NCBI GenBank assembly: GCA_944390945.1
Contig: CALXRV010000021.1
Location: 1 to 52,452 of the forward strand
Origin: an uncultured Clostridia bacterium
GTDB lineage: Bacteria; Bacillota; Dehalobacteriia; UBA4068
Direction of reading: 5' to 3'
Length of the DNA: 52,452 nucleotides
The translations under genes and the position numbers were made by a program. Each line of letters opens with the position of its first letter. The stretch's first letter is position 1. Below are positions 31,157 through 39,362 of this stretch, one piece after another. The notes beneath the pieces are model-generated. The model worked only from the letters and a program-made list of their open reading frames with translations, was not told the origin of the DNA and made no database searches.

Positions 31157-34100
31157 TTATTCCTCAGCGGCTGGTTCCGCGCCGGCTGCGGTCAGCCGCA
31201 CGCCGATCACCTTGCTCACGCCTTCTTCTTCCATCGTCACGCCCCAAAGCGCATCCGCCGCTTCCATCGTGCTCTGCCGGTGCGAAATCATCACGAACTG
31301 GCTATCCGCCGCTTTGTCCTGCAAAAAGGCGGTAAAACGGTCGATATTCGCCTCATCCAGCGCCGCATCCACCTCGTCCATCACGCAGAACGGCGTCGGC
31401 CGCACCGTCAGCATGGCAAACATCAGCGCGATGCCGATCAGCGCTTTTTCCCCGCCGGAAAGCAGATTGTAGTTGGCCACGCGCTTGCCCGGCAGACTGA
31501 CGTTCAGCTCCACGCCGGTCTCCAGGATATCCTCCGGGGCAGAAAGGCGCAGATCCGCCTGTCCACCGCCAAATAGGCGCCGGAAACAAACGCCAAACGC
31601 GTCGCTCAGCCGGCCAAAGGTCTCACGGAAACGGCTGGTCATCACCGTATCCATCTCGTGGATCACCGTATCCAGCCGGCTACGTGCAGTTTGCAGATCT
31701 TCGCGCTGTGCTTGCAGAAAACGGTAGCGCGTATCCACCTCGCCATATTCCGTGATCGCGTCAAGATTGACATTACCCAACGCAGCAATCTCCCGCTTCA
31801 GCTGCCCCAGCCGTTGCTGCATCACCGTGCGGCCCTGCATTTCGCCCACCTGCACCCGCGCCTGTTCCAGGCTGACGGCAAATTTTTCCCGCAGACGTGC
31901 AGATTCGTTTTCAAAATCCGCCTGCCAGCGTTCCCGCCGCAGCTGCAGGCCATGGATCGTCTCGCGCAGCTTTTCCTGCTCACGCAGCGCATCCCGATCC
32001 GCTTTCTCCAGCTCATGCAGACGCGCGCTTTCCGCCGCCATGCCATGCCGCGATAGTTCCAGCTTTTCCGCGGCATCATGCAATGCCAGATTGATCTGCG
32101 TCAGCTGACCGCCTGCAGCGGTAAAGGCTTCGCCATGCCGCTGTTCCGCCTCTTCTGCCTGTGCAAGATCTGCAGCAGCCTCCTCCGCCTCCCAGCTGAG
32201 ATCAACCGCTTCCTGCTCCAACCGCTCCAGCGAAATGCGCTGCCCATGCAACTTCTGCTGCTGCGCAGCCAGCTGCATCTTTTTTTCTGTCACATCCTCG
32301 CGGCTGCTGGCAAGCGATTCTTCCACCTCTGCGGTTTGCTGCTGTAACTCCTGCAATGCAGCTTGCAGCGCTTCTTCTTCATCCTGCAGACGTGCAGCTT
32401 CTGCGCCTGCCGCTTCCGCGTCTGTGCTCAAGGCTTCCGCTTCCTGACGCAGCTTTTCCCGCTCTGTCGCCAGCACCTGTTCGCGTGCGGCCGCTGCATC
32501 CTGACGGTAAAGCAGCTGCTCGCGTTCCTGCGTCGTTGTCCGCACCTGCTCGCTGCAGCGCTGCAGCCTTTCACGCGCCGCTGCATGCGCTGCAGTCGCT
32601 TCCTCCGCTTTGCTGCGCTGCGCAGACAGCCGCGCCGTATGCTCTGCCAGCTCCTGCTCCAGGGTCTGCAATTCCTTTTCCGCCTCTTCCAGTCTGCTCT
32701 TTTTGCTCAACAGCTCACCCGCCCGGGCGCTGCGGGAGCCACCGGAGATCGATGCGCCGGGGCTGACCATATCGCCGTCCAACGTGACCACGCTCACCCG
32801 ATAGCGCAATGCTTTAGCCGCAGCCAGCGCCACATCCATATCTTCGACCAGCAAGACATTGTTCAGCAAAAATTCCACCGCTGGCCGCAGCGGCTCTGCT
32901 ACTGCCACCAGATCGCTGGCGCGGCCATGTACACCGCGCAGCTGCTCCGCCCGCGCGATATCCTGGGCTTCACGCGGACGGATGATATCGAGCGGCAGGA
33001 AGGTGGCCCGTCCCAGCCTGTTTTTTTTCAGATAAGCGACCGCCGCCTGCGCGGCGTTGGCGTCTTCACAAACAATATTCTGCAGATTTGCACCAAGATA
33101 TGCCTCCACAGCTACCCGGTACTGCGGCGGCACATCCATCAATTCAGCGATCACACCCACGATGCCTGCAGGCGCTTTGCCCTCCCGCCGGGCAGCCAGC
33201 AATCCTTTGACCCCGGGGAAAAATCCTTCATAGCCGGCAGCCATCTCTGCCAGCATATGCACCTTCGTCTGTTGCGAATGACAACGGAAGCGGCAATCCG
33301 CCTCCTCTGCGCTCAATTCCTGTACCGCTAGGCTCAGCTGCCGCATCAGCGTTTCGCCCTCGTTGACAGCAGCGCTCTGCCTGCGGCTTTCCACCGCCAG
33401 CTTTTCCAACAAGGCGGTCAGCTCTGCAACCTGCGCGGCCAACGCCGCCTGCTCCGCCGCCAGCTGCTCTGCTTCAGCAGTCAGTGCAGCTGCTGCTGTT
33501 GCGTTTTTTTCGCACAGCTCTGCACGAAAACGGCTTTTCTGCTCAGCTGCCGTTCTTTCGCTGGCCAGCATAGCTGCGCGGCTGTTCAGCTCGCCCAGCC
33601 GGCCGGACAGTTGTGCCGCGTATGCGCGCAGATCGCTGCTGCCGCCTTCGCCGGAACGGATCTCTTCCTCCTGCGCAGCCAATTCATTTTCCGTACGTTC
33701 GATATGCGCCGCCATTTCGGTCGCCGCATCGCGTTTGGCCTGCAGCTGCGTTTCGAACTGCGCCAGGGCCTGCCGCAGCCGTTCCGCTGCAGCCGCACTA
33801 TTCGCCCGCTGCGTTTCTGCGATGCGCCGTTCACCTTCCGCCTTTTCCCGCTCTGCCTGCAGGCGATAATAGGCATCGTTGGCAGCGGTCACTTCTTCAT
33901 CCATGGCGGCAATCGCCACGCGCAGCTGCTCCGCTTCCGCCGCCGCGCTCAGGCGTGCGCTCTCGTTCTGCAACAGGATATCGTTCTGCTCTGCCAGCTT
34001 CTGGTCCAGTTCACACAGCTTTTCATCCGCTTCGCTCAGCACCTTGACGGAAATCCCCATCTCCAAGCGGTCTGCTTCTTCCTTCAATAGCAGAAAATGC

Positions 34101-34738
34101 TGCGCTTTTTCACTTTGCGCCTGCAGCGGGCCAACGCGGTCCGCAAGCTCATGAATAATATCGCCGACACGTTCCAAATGCCGCTCCGTCTCTGCCAGAC
34201 GGCGCAGCGCCTCACGTTTGCGGTCACGATATTTGACGATACCAGCCGCCTCTTCGACCAGCACGCGCCGTTCCTCTGGCCGGGCAGTCACCAGCTCATG
34301 GATACGGCCCTGGTTGATCAATGATAATCCTTCCGTACCGATACCGGTATCCACGAACAGGTCGCGCACATCCTTCAGGCGGCAAGGTTTATCATTGATC
34401 TGATATTCCGAACCGCCGTTGCGCAATGCGCGACGGCTCACGCTGATCTCCGTAAAAGGATACGGCAGGTAGCCATCGCTGTTGTCAAGGATCACGCTCA
34501 CTTCAGCCATACCGAGCGGCCTGCGCTTTTTGCTGCCGGAAAAGATAACGTCTTCCAGCTTACCGCCGCGCAGGCTGCGTGCACTCTGTTCGCCCAACAC
34601 CCAGCGCAGCGCATCCGCAATATTGCTTTTCCCGCTGCCGTTCGGACCGACGATGCAGCTGATCCCCGGCTCGAAACTGATCTTCGTTTTATTGGGGAAT
34701 GATTTGAACCCGATAAGCTCGATTCGCTTCAGATACAT
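31157..34738 (-). CDS. smc: Chromosome partition protein Smc
   Basis: SMC (1193 aa) is the ATPase of the condensin complex that compacts and separates chromosomes. The N-terminal ATP-binding half has GPNGSGKSN (31-39) and begins MYLKRIELIGFKSFPNKTKI. Long coiled coils flank a hinge domain at about 505-640. The C-terminal half has the signature NLLSGGEKAL (about 1089-1098) and Walker B FCVMDEVDAALDEAN. GGAG lies before ATG 34736-34738; seven further upstream codons were excluded. Its partners scpA and scpB are not in the window. rnc, its usual upstream neighbour, lies elsewhere and an amidohydrolase gene takes that place. Confidence 0.96.
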   Translation of the reverse strand: MYLKRIELIGFKSFPNKTKISFEPGISCIVGPNGSGKSNIADALRWVLGEQSARSLRGGKLEDVIFSGSKKRRPLGMAEVSVILDNSDGYLPYPFTEISVSRRALRNGGSEYQINDKPCRLKDVRDLFVDTGIGTEGLSLINQGRIHELVTARPEERRVLVEEAAGIVKYRDRKREALRRLAETERHLERVGDIIHELADRVGPLQAQSEKAQHFLLLKEEADRLEMGISVKVLSEADEKLCELDQKLAEQNDILLQNESARLSAAAEAEQLRVAIAAMDEEVTAANDAYYRLQAEREKAEGERRIAETQRANSAAAAERLRQALAQFETQLQAKRDAATEMAAHIERTENELAAQEEEIRSGEGGSSDLRAYAAQLSGRLGELNSRAAMLASERTAAEQKSRFRAELCEKNATAAAALTAEAEQLAAEQAALAAQVAELTALLEKLAVESRRQSAAVNEGETLMRQLSLAVQELSAEEADCRFRCHSQQTKVHMLAEMAAGYEGFFPGVKGLLAARREGKAPAGIVGVIAELMDVPPQYRVAVEAYLGANLQNIVCEDANAAQAAVAYLKKNRLGRATFLPLDIIRPREAQDIARAEQLRGVHGRASDLVAVAEPLRPAVEFLLNNVLLVEDMDVALAAAKALRYRVSVVTLDGDMVSPGASISGGSRSARAGELLSKKSRLEEAEKELQTLEQELAEHTARLSAQRSKAEEATAAHAAARERLQRCSEQVRTTTQEREQLLYRQDAAAAREQVLATEREKLRQEAEALSTDAEAAGAEAARLQDEEEALQAALQELQQQTAEVEESLASSREDVTEKKMQLAAQQQKLHGQRISLERLEQEAVDLSWEAEEAAADLAQAEEAEQRHGEAFTAAGGQLTQINLALHDAAEKLELSRHGMAAESARLHELEKADRDALREQEKLRETIHGLQLRRERWQADFENESARLREKFAVSLEQARVQVGEMQGRTVMQQRLGQLKREIAALGNVNLDAITEYGEVDTRYRFLQAQREDLQTARSRLDTVIHEMDTVMTSRFRETFGRLSDAFGVCFRRLFGGGQADLRLSAPEDILETGVELNVSLPGKRVANYNLLSGGEKALIGIALMFAMLTVRPTPFCVMDEVDAALDEANIDRFTAFLQDKAADSQFVMISHRQSTMEAADALWGVTMEEEGVSKVIGVRLTAAGAEPAAEE

Positions 34739-34809
34739 ACCTGCTCCATCCTCTGGCACAGCCGCCCACAGGGGCTGCTGCCGTTTCCTGCCGGGTCACC
34801 GGCTTCCGC

Positions 34810-35604
34810 TCACAACGACAGCAGGGATACCGCATTGCCGCCCAGAATGGCAGCCTCGTCTTCTGCCGGCAGCGCCAGCGCATGCAGGCCTTCGATCGCA
34901 GCGGCAGAGGACTGCCAGGGGCAATCGCTGCCCAAGAGAATACGCGCCGCGCCATGCCGCTCGATGATTCGGCGGAACTGCTCCGCCGCAATCTCGCCGG
35001 CCACCAGGGCGGTATCGAACCAGATATTGCGGCCGACCAGAAAACGTTCCACTGCATCATAACGTTGATAGCCGCCAAGATGCGCCGCGATCAGCACCAG
35101 ACCGTCTATATCTTCCACCTGATCAAGCAGGCGCGCAATCGCCTCCGGCTCTGCCAGATACGGCGCAGGCAGACCGGGATCGAACCCGGCATGGAAGATC
35201 ACCGGCAAACGCAGCTGCGCAGCACGGCGGATGATGCGCACATAGCGCAGATCATCGATCGCAACCTGCTGATACTGCGGATGCAGCTTGATGCCGCGCA
35301 AACCCAGCTCCGCAATATGCTCCACCTCTGCTTCCGGATCTGGACAAGCCGGATGCAGCGTACCGAAAGGAATAAAAAAGTCATCCGCCAACTCTGCGGC
35401 AAATTCATTCGATTTCGCAAAATGCAGCGTTGCGGCAACCGGCAGGAAAACGCAGCGGTCAACGCCCCAGGTGAGCAGCTTTTGCCGCGTATCCTCCGCC
35501 GTGCCGTCGGTGACTGCCCGGATACCGCTCGTGCCCTGCAGCTGCGTCATCACACGTGCCGCCAGTTTTTGCGGATAAAAATGCGTATGGAAATCCACGA
35601 TCAT
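34810..35604 (-). CDS. Metal-dependent amidohydrolase (TIM-barrel)
   Basis: A 264-aa protein of the amidohydrolase-2 type. It starts MIVDFHTHFYP, with the HxH metal motif at residues 6-8. IKLHPQYQQVAIDD, VIFHAGFDPGLPAPY, IAAHLGGYQRYDAVE and LLGSDCPW supply further conserved metal-site residues (His, Asp). The family includes decarboxylases and lactonases; the substrate here is unknown. AAAGGAG precedes the ATG. It lies 71 nt upstream of smc and behind the minE terminator. Confidence 0.85.
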   Translation of the reverse strand: MIVDFHTHFYPQKLAARVMTQLQGTSGIRAVTDGTAEDTRQKLLTWGVDRCVFLPVAATLHFAKSNEFAAELADDFFIPFGTLHPACPDPEAEVEHIAELGLRGIKLHPQYQQVAIDDLRYVRIIRRAAQLRLPVIFHAGFDPGLPAPYLAEPEAIARLLDQVEDIDGLVLIAAHLGGYQRYDAVERFLVGRNIWFDTALVAGEIAAEQFRRIIERHGAARILLGSDCPWQSSAAAIEGLHALALPAEDEAAILGGNAVSLLSL

Positions 35605-35654
35605 CGTTGCTTCTCCTTTCCCACCGTTCCTCTTACCATGGAAAAGATGCGGGA

Positions 35655-35686
35655 TAAAAAAGAAGGCGGAACTGCTTCCGCCTTCT
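35655..35686 (-). terminator. Terminator of the min operon
   Basis: On the minus strand an 11-bp perfect stem (35661-35671 with 35676-35686) with a 4-nt loop is followed by a run of T (complement of 35656-35660). It lies about 50 nt behind the minE stop. Confidence 0.88.
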
Positions 35687-35734
35687 GAGCATTTGTCTAT
35701 GCCAAAGCGGCAGGACGGCGAAACGTCGCCAGGC

Positions 35735-36019
35735 TCAGCCTACCTGCCGTTTCACATTCAACACCGGAATATTGGCGATCAACGCCACGCCGTCATCGTC
35801 CCGCGAAAGTGAAACCTCCAGCGCCTGTTGATCAATCTCCATATATTTACCGATCGTTGCGATCAGATCCTCGCGCAGGTTTTCCATCACAGTCTCCGAA
35901 ATATCGAGGCGGTCGTGCACCAGCACCAGGCGCAGCCGTTCCTTTGCCACGGACTTCGTCATATTCGCTTCGTTTTCCTTGCCGAAGAAACGGGAAAGGA
36001 AGCCTGTTATTCCATTCAT
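35735..36019 (-). CDS. minE: Cell division topological specificity factor MinE
   Basis: MinE (94 aa) stimulates MinD ATPase and drives Min oscillation, keeping division at midcell. An N-terminal membrane-binding helix (ITGFLSRFFG) is followed by the anti-MinCD segment (KERLRLVLVHDR) and the C-terminal topological domain (DLIATIGKYMEIDQQALEVS). Presence of MinE shows an oscillating Min system rather than the DivIVA/MinJ type of Bacillus. It lies 12 nt behind minD. Confidence 0.95.
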   Translation of the reverse strand: MNGITGFLSRFFGKENEANMTKSVAKERLRLVLVHDRLDISETVMENLREDLIATIGKYMEIDQQALEVSLSRDDDGVALIANIPVLNVKRQVG

Positions 36020-36031
36020 GCGCCGCCCCCC

Positions 36032-36826
36032 TTATTCCGATTTGAAGAGACTTTTCAGTTTGCCGAAAAAGCCCTGTTTTTCATCCAGGTTCATCAGCGG
36101 AACATCTTCGCCATTGATACGGCGGGCGATATTGCGGAAAGCCAGGCCCGGACGCGAATTATCGTCAAATACGGTCGGTTCACCCTTGTTGGTGGAGATG
36201 ACGATCGCATCATCGTCCGGCACAATGCCGAGCAAATCCACTGCCAGGATATCCAGGATATCCTCCACGCCCATCATATCGCCGGTCCTGACCATATTGG
36301 CGCGGATGCGGTTGATGATCAGCAGCGGCGCGCCGATGCCAGCAGCTTCCAGCAGGCCAATGATGCGGTCCGCGTCACGCACGGCGGAAACCTCCGGCGT
36401 GGTGACCACAACTGCTGATTCCGCGCCGGCAATGGCGTTTTTGAAACCATGCTCAATGCCAGCCGGGCAATCGATGATCACATAATCAAATTCTTCCTTC
36501 AGCTTTTCGCAAAGCTCTGTCATCTGGTCGGTAGAAACCGCTGTCTTATCCTTTGTCTGCGCCGCAGGCAGCAAGAACAGGTTTTCCAGGCGCTTGTCCT
36601 TGATCAACGCCTGTTTCAGGCGGCAATTACCGCGCACCGCATCCACCAGATCATAGACGATGCGGTTCTCCAGGCCAAGCACCACGTCGAGATTGCGCAG
36701 GCCGATATCCGTATCCACCATCACGACTTTTTTCCCCAGCATGGCTAATGCCGTGCCGACATTGGCGGTCGTCGTGGTTTTGCCCACGCCGCCCTTGCCG
36801 GAGGTGATCACGATTACTTTACCCAT
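36032..36826 (-). CDS. minD: Septum site-determining ATPase MinD
   Basis: MinD (264 aa) is a membrane-cycling ParA-type ATPase that recruits MinC. The deviant Walker A is SGKGGVGKTTTTAN (about 9-22) and the switch/Walker B segment is YVIIDCPAGIEHG. The C-terminal amphipathic membrane-targeting helix is GFFGKLKSLFKSE. It is the middle gene of minC-minD-minE and follows the shortened minC by 45 nt. Confidence 0.96.
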   Translation of the reverse strand: MGKVIVITSGKGGVGKTTTTANVGTALAMLGKKVVMVDTDIGLRNLDVVLGLENRIVYDLVDAVRGNCRLKQALIKDKRLENLFLLPAAQTKDKTAVSTDQMTELCEKLKEEFDYVIIDCPAGIEHGFKNAIAGAESAVVVTTPEVSAVRDADRIIGLLEAAGIGAPLLIINRIRANMVRTGDMMGVEDILDILAVDLLGIVPDDDAIVISTNKGEPTVFDDNSRPGLAFRNIARRINGEDVPLMNLDEKQGFFGKLKSLFKSE

Positions 36827-36871
36827 TTACGGCCTCCTTTTCCGCTTTCGCGGTCGAATTGGTTCTCCGCC

Positions 36872-37240
36872 TTAACGCGGCGGCTGATATTCTTCGATCA
36901 CAACATTATCATCACGGATCCGCGCAATCTCCGGCGGCCTATCTCCATATTCACCGCCATCCGGCGGCCGCGTGATATGGCTGGCAATGCGCACCTGCGT
37001 CGGCGCAAAGCTAAGCGCTGTGATCGTGGCGTCCTCATCGCCAGCAGCGCCAGCATGCACGACGCCGCGCAACCTGCCCATAACCAGAATATGCCCGCCA
37101 GCCACGATTTCCGCACCGGGGTTGACGTCGCCCAGCACGACCACATTGCCATCAAAATTTATGTTCTGACCGGAACGCAAACTTTTTTCATATAATATTG
37201 TTGGTTTGTTTGTCAGATTCTGTGGCCAGCGATTGATCAT
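36872..37240 (-). CDS. minC: Shortened MinC (C-terminal domain only)
   Basis: MinC inhibits FtsZ polymerisation through its N-terminal domain and binds MinD through a C-terminal beta-helix. This protein (122 aa) contains only the second part: the helix with the MinD-binding RSGQ motif (KSLRSGQNINFDGNVVVLGD), GAEIVAGGHILVMGRLRGVV and HAGAAGDEDATITAL. The usual N-terminal domain of about 100 residues is absent, and the 104 nt up to the maf stop cannot encode it. GGGAAAGGA precedes ATG 37238-37240. The position beside minD and minE is normal, the size is not. Confidence 0.88.
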   Translation of the reverse strand: MINRWPQNLTNKPTILYEKSLRSGQNINFDGNVVVLGDVNPGAEIVAGGHILVMGRLRGVVHAGAAGDEDATITALSFAPTQVRIASHITRPPDGGEYGDRPPEIARIRDDNVVIEEYQPPR

Positions 37241-37344
37241 AAGCTCGTCCTTTCCCTGCACAATCCCCTGTCATCCGGTGCAGCCAGAGCCGCCCGCCGG
37301 ATCTCTCGACTTTAATATGTTCGCGATTTGCTTCCTTTTTCCTG

Positions 37345-37956
37345 CTATTTGCCGCATGAATCTTCTGCGACAGAAAGCGCGCGCAACATCAAACGCAGCA
37401 TAGGCAAAGACAGGCCGACCACCGTACTGTAATCCCCTTCGATCGACAGCACAAAAGTCCCGGCTTGCGCCTGCATGCCATAAGCGCCTGCCTTGTCCAG
37501 CGGTTCGCCGGTCGCCACATAAGCGTCGATCTCCTCCGCATCCAAAACAGCAAACCGCACGCGCGTCTCGCTGGCTTGCGATAAACTGCGTCCGCTTTCG
37601 CCGTCCACCAGGCATTGCCCGGTAAATACGCTGTGCGTGCGGCCGGAAAGCGCTTGCAGCATCCGTCTGGCATCCGCCGCATCACGCGGTTTGCCAAAGA
37701 TCATGCCATCCAGCGCCACCACCGTATCCGCACCGAGAATCCAGGCGTCACAGCAGCCAAGACGGCTGGCGACCGCTTGCGCCTTGCGCCGGGCATTTTC
37801 CGTCACCAACGCTGCCGGCGCCAAACCGCTTGCCGCCTCTGCCTCTGCCACTTCAGCCACAATCACTTCCGGTGCAATGCCGATCTGCTGCAACAGCATC
37901 AGGCGGCGTGCAGATGCGCTGGCTAGCACAAAATGCCTTTTTGTCAGCAATGCCAT
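37345..37956 (-). CDS. maf: Maf-family nucleoside triphosphate pyrophosphatase
   Basis: A Maf protein (203 aa), which hydrolyses dTTP, UTP or modified nucleotides to monophosphates. Family blocks: FVLASASARRLMLLQQIG near the start, VTENARRKAQAVA, ILGADTVVALDG and GKPRDAADARRML, then EGDYSTVVGLSLPML. GGAAGGGTGAAG leads to ATG 37954-37956. It begins 2 nt after folC. In many Clostridia radC and mreBCD follow; here minC comes directly. Confidence 0.93.
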   Translation of the reverse strand: MALLTKRHFVLASASARRLMLLQQIGIAPEVIVAEVAEAEAASGLAPAALVTENARRKAQAVASRLGCCDAWILGADTVVALDGMIFGKPRDAADARRMLQALSGRTHSVFTGQCLVDGESGRSLSQASETRVRFAVLDAEEIDAYVATGEPLDKAGAYGMQAQAGTFVLSIEGDYSTVVGLSLPMLRLMLRALSVAEDSCGK

Positions 37957-37958
37957 CT

Positions 37959-39251
37959 TCACCCTTCCTTTCCCAGCAGCAAAGCACGGATCTCTGCAAT
38001 CAGATAAAGCGAGCCGCAAACCAACAGCAGATCACAATCTCCCTCTTCCAGCCAGCGGCGGGAAAGCGCCAGGGCTCTCCTGCCATCCGCTTCCTCCTCT
38101 GCCGGCACGCCAGCCTGGCGGCAGATAGCGGCCAGTTGCCGCCAATCGCCAGCCCGGGCTGCCAGCGGCGGCGGCGTGACCACCGCGCGCCGGATCTTGG
38201 GCAGCAGCAAAGCTAACGCTTCCTCGCGCTGTTTATCTGCCAGCATGCCGAGCAGGCAGCAGATGCGCCGTCCCGGCCAGTAACGGTCAAGCGCTGCGGT
38301 GAGCGCAGCCATGCCCTGCACATTATGCGCGCCGTCGAGCAGAATATCCGGTTGGCGCGAGATCAGTTCCAAGCGCCCCGGCCAGCTTGTCTGCGCCAGT
38401 CCGCTGCGGATCGCCTCCCCGGAAACGGCAGCCAGCTCTGCCGTCTGCACTGCCAGCGCAGCATTGGCCAGTTGATGCGCGCCAAGCAAAGGCAACTGCA
38501 GGCCGCAATAACGCTGTCTCGCCGTCTCCACCGTACAGCGCCACCCCTGCAGCGAGCATTCCTCCGCATAAACGTTGAAGTCACGGCCCAGCACATAAAG
38601 CGGCACCCTCTGCCGCTGCGCCGCGTCTGCGATCACGGTCAGCGCTTCGCCTGACGCCGCCGTAACTGCAGGACGGCCAGGCCGTAGAATGCCGGCTTTT
38701 TCTGCCGCAATTTCCGCCACCGTCGTCCCCAAGAAATCCATATGGTCTAACGCCACGCCGGTGATCACCGCCACCTCGCCATCGATCACATTCGTGCTGT
38801 CATGCGCGCCGCCCATGCCGCATTCGATCACCGCCACTTCGCTTTGACAACGGCGGAACCAGAGCAGGGCCACCGCTGTCGCAGCCTCGAATTCTGTCGG
38901 GCTTTCCCAGCCCTCTGCGGTCATGTTGCGAATTGCGGCCGCTACCTCGCTAAAAATCGCGGCAAAATCCGCCTCTGGCATCGGCCTGCCATCCATGCGG
39001 TAGCGCTCGCAATGATGATGCAGATGCGGCGAGGTGAATAGCGCGGTGCGCCGCCCTGCTGCCTGCAGCATGGCGGCGAGCATCGCCGCTGTTGAGCCTT
39101 TGCCATTCGTACCGGTGATATGCAGATAACGCGGGCCACCCCGCTGCGGGTCGCCCAGGCGGCGAAGCAGCTCGCGAATGCGGGAAAGTCCTGGCTGCAC
39201 ACCATAGCGCTGCAGCGCATGCAGCCCTGCCAATGCCTGCGGATAATCCAT
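37959..39251 (-). CDS. folC: Folylpolyglutamate synthase / dihydrofolate synthase
   Basis: FolC (430 aa) adds glutamate to folates, and often also makes dihydrofolate. It is a Mur-ligase relative: ATP loop HITGTNGKGSTAAMLA (about 44-59), TSPHLHHHCER (canonically SPHL), VIECGMGGAHDSTNVI, and ILDGAHNVQGM in the C-terminal domain. AAGGAGG lies 6 nt before the ATG. It follows valS on the same strand by about 110 nt with hairpins between, the usual valS-folC order. Confidence 0.95.
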   Translation of the reverse strand: MDYPQALAGLHALQRYGVQPGLSRIRELLRRLGDPQRGGPRYLHITGTNGKGSTAAMLAAMLQAAGRRTALFTSPHLHHHCERYRMDGRPMPEADFAAIFSEVAAAIRNMTAEGWESPTEFEAATAVALLWFRRCQSEVAVIECGMGGAHDSTNVIDGEVAVITGVALDHMDFLGTTVAEIAAEKAGILRPGRPAVTAASGEALTVIADAAQRQRVPLYVLGRDFNVYAEECSLQGWRCTVETARQRYCGLQLPLLGAHQLANAALAVQTAELAAVSGEAIRSGLAQTSWPGRLELISRQPDILLDGAHNVQGMAALTAALDRYWPGRRICCLLGMLADKQREEALALLLPKIRRAVVTPPPLAARAGDWRQLAAICRQAGVPAEEEADGRRALALSRRWLEEGDCDLLLVCGSLYLIAEIRALLLGKEG

Positions 39252-39267
39252 TTCTGCCTCCTTCGTT

Positions 39268-39314
39268 GGAAAAGGGCGCGCCTGCGCCCTTTTCCATACC
39301 CTGCCGCGGCAGGG
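39268..39314 (-). repeat. Hairpins between valS and folC
   Basis: A perfect 12-bp inverted repeat with a 4-nt loop (39268-39279 with 39284-39295) and a 7-bp palindrome (39299-39314) lie behind valS and just before the folC ribosome site. The first has a T-stretch inside its 3' arm but no T-run after it, so it may be a weak terminator, an mRNA-stability element or a folC translation modulator. Confidence 0.5.
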
Positions 39315-39362
39315 GGCATTTTCTTTTTCCGACAGGCAGCCGTTTGCCTGCCTCCGTCGCGA

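Noticed and set aside
30212..31576. 454-codon plus-strand frame across ftsY and the end of smc
   Set aside because: It spans two recognised genes on the other strand, including the gap between them, and has no start signal.
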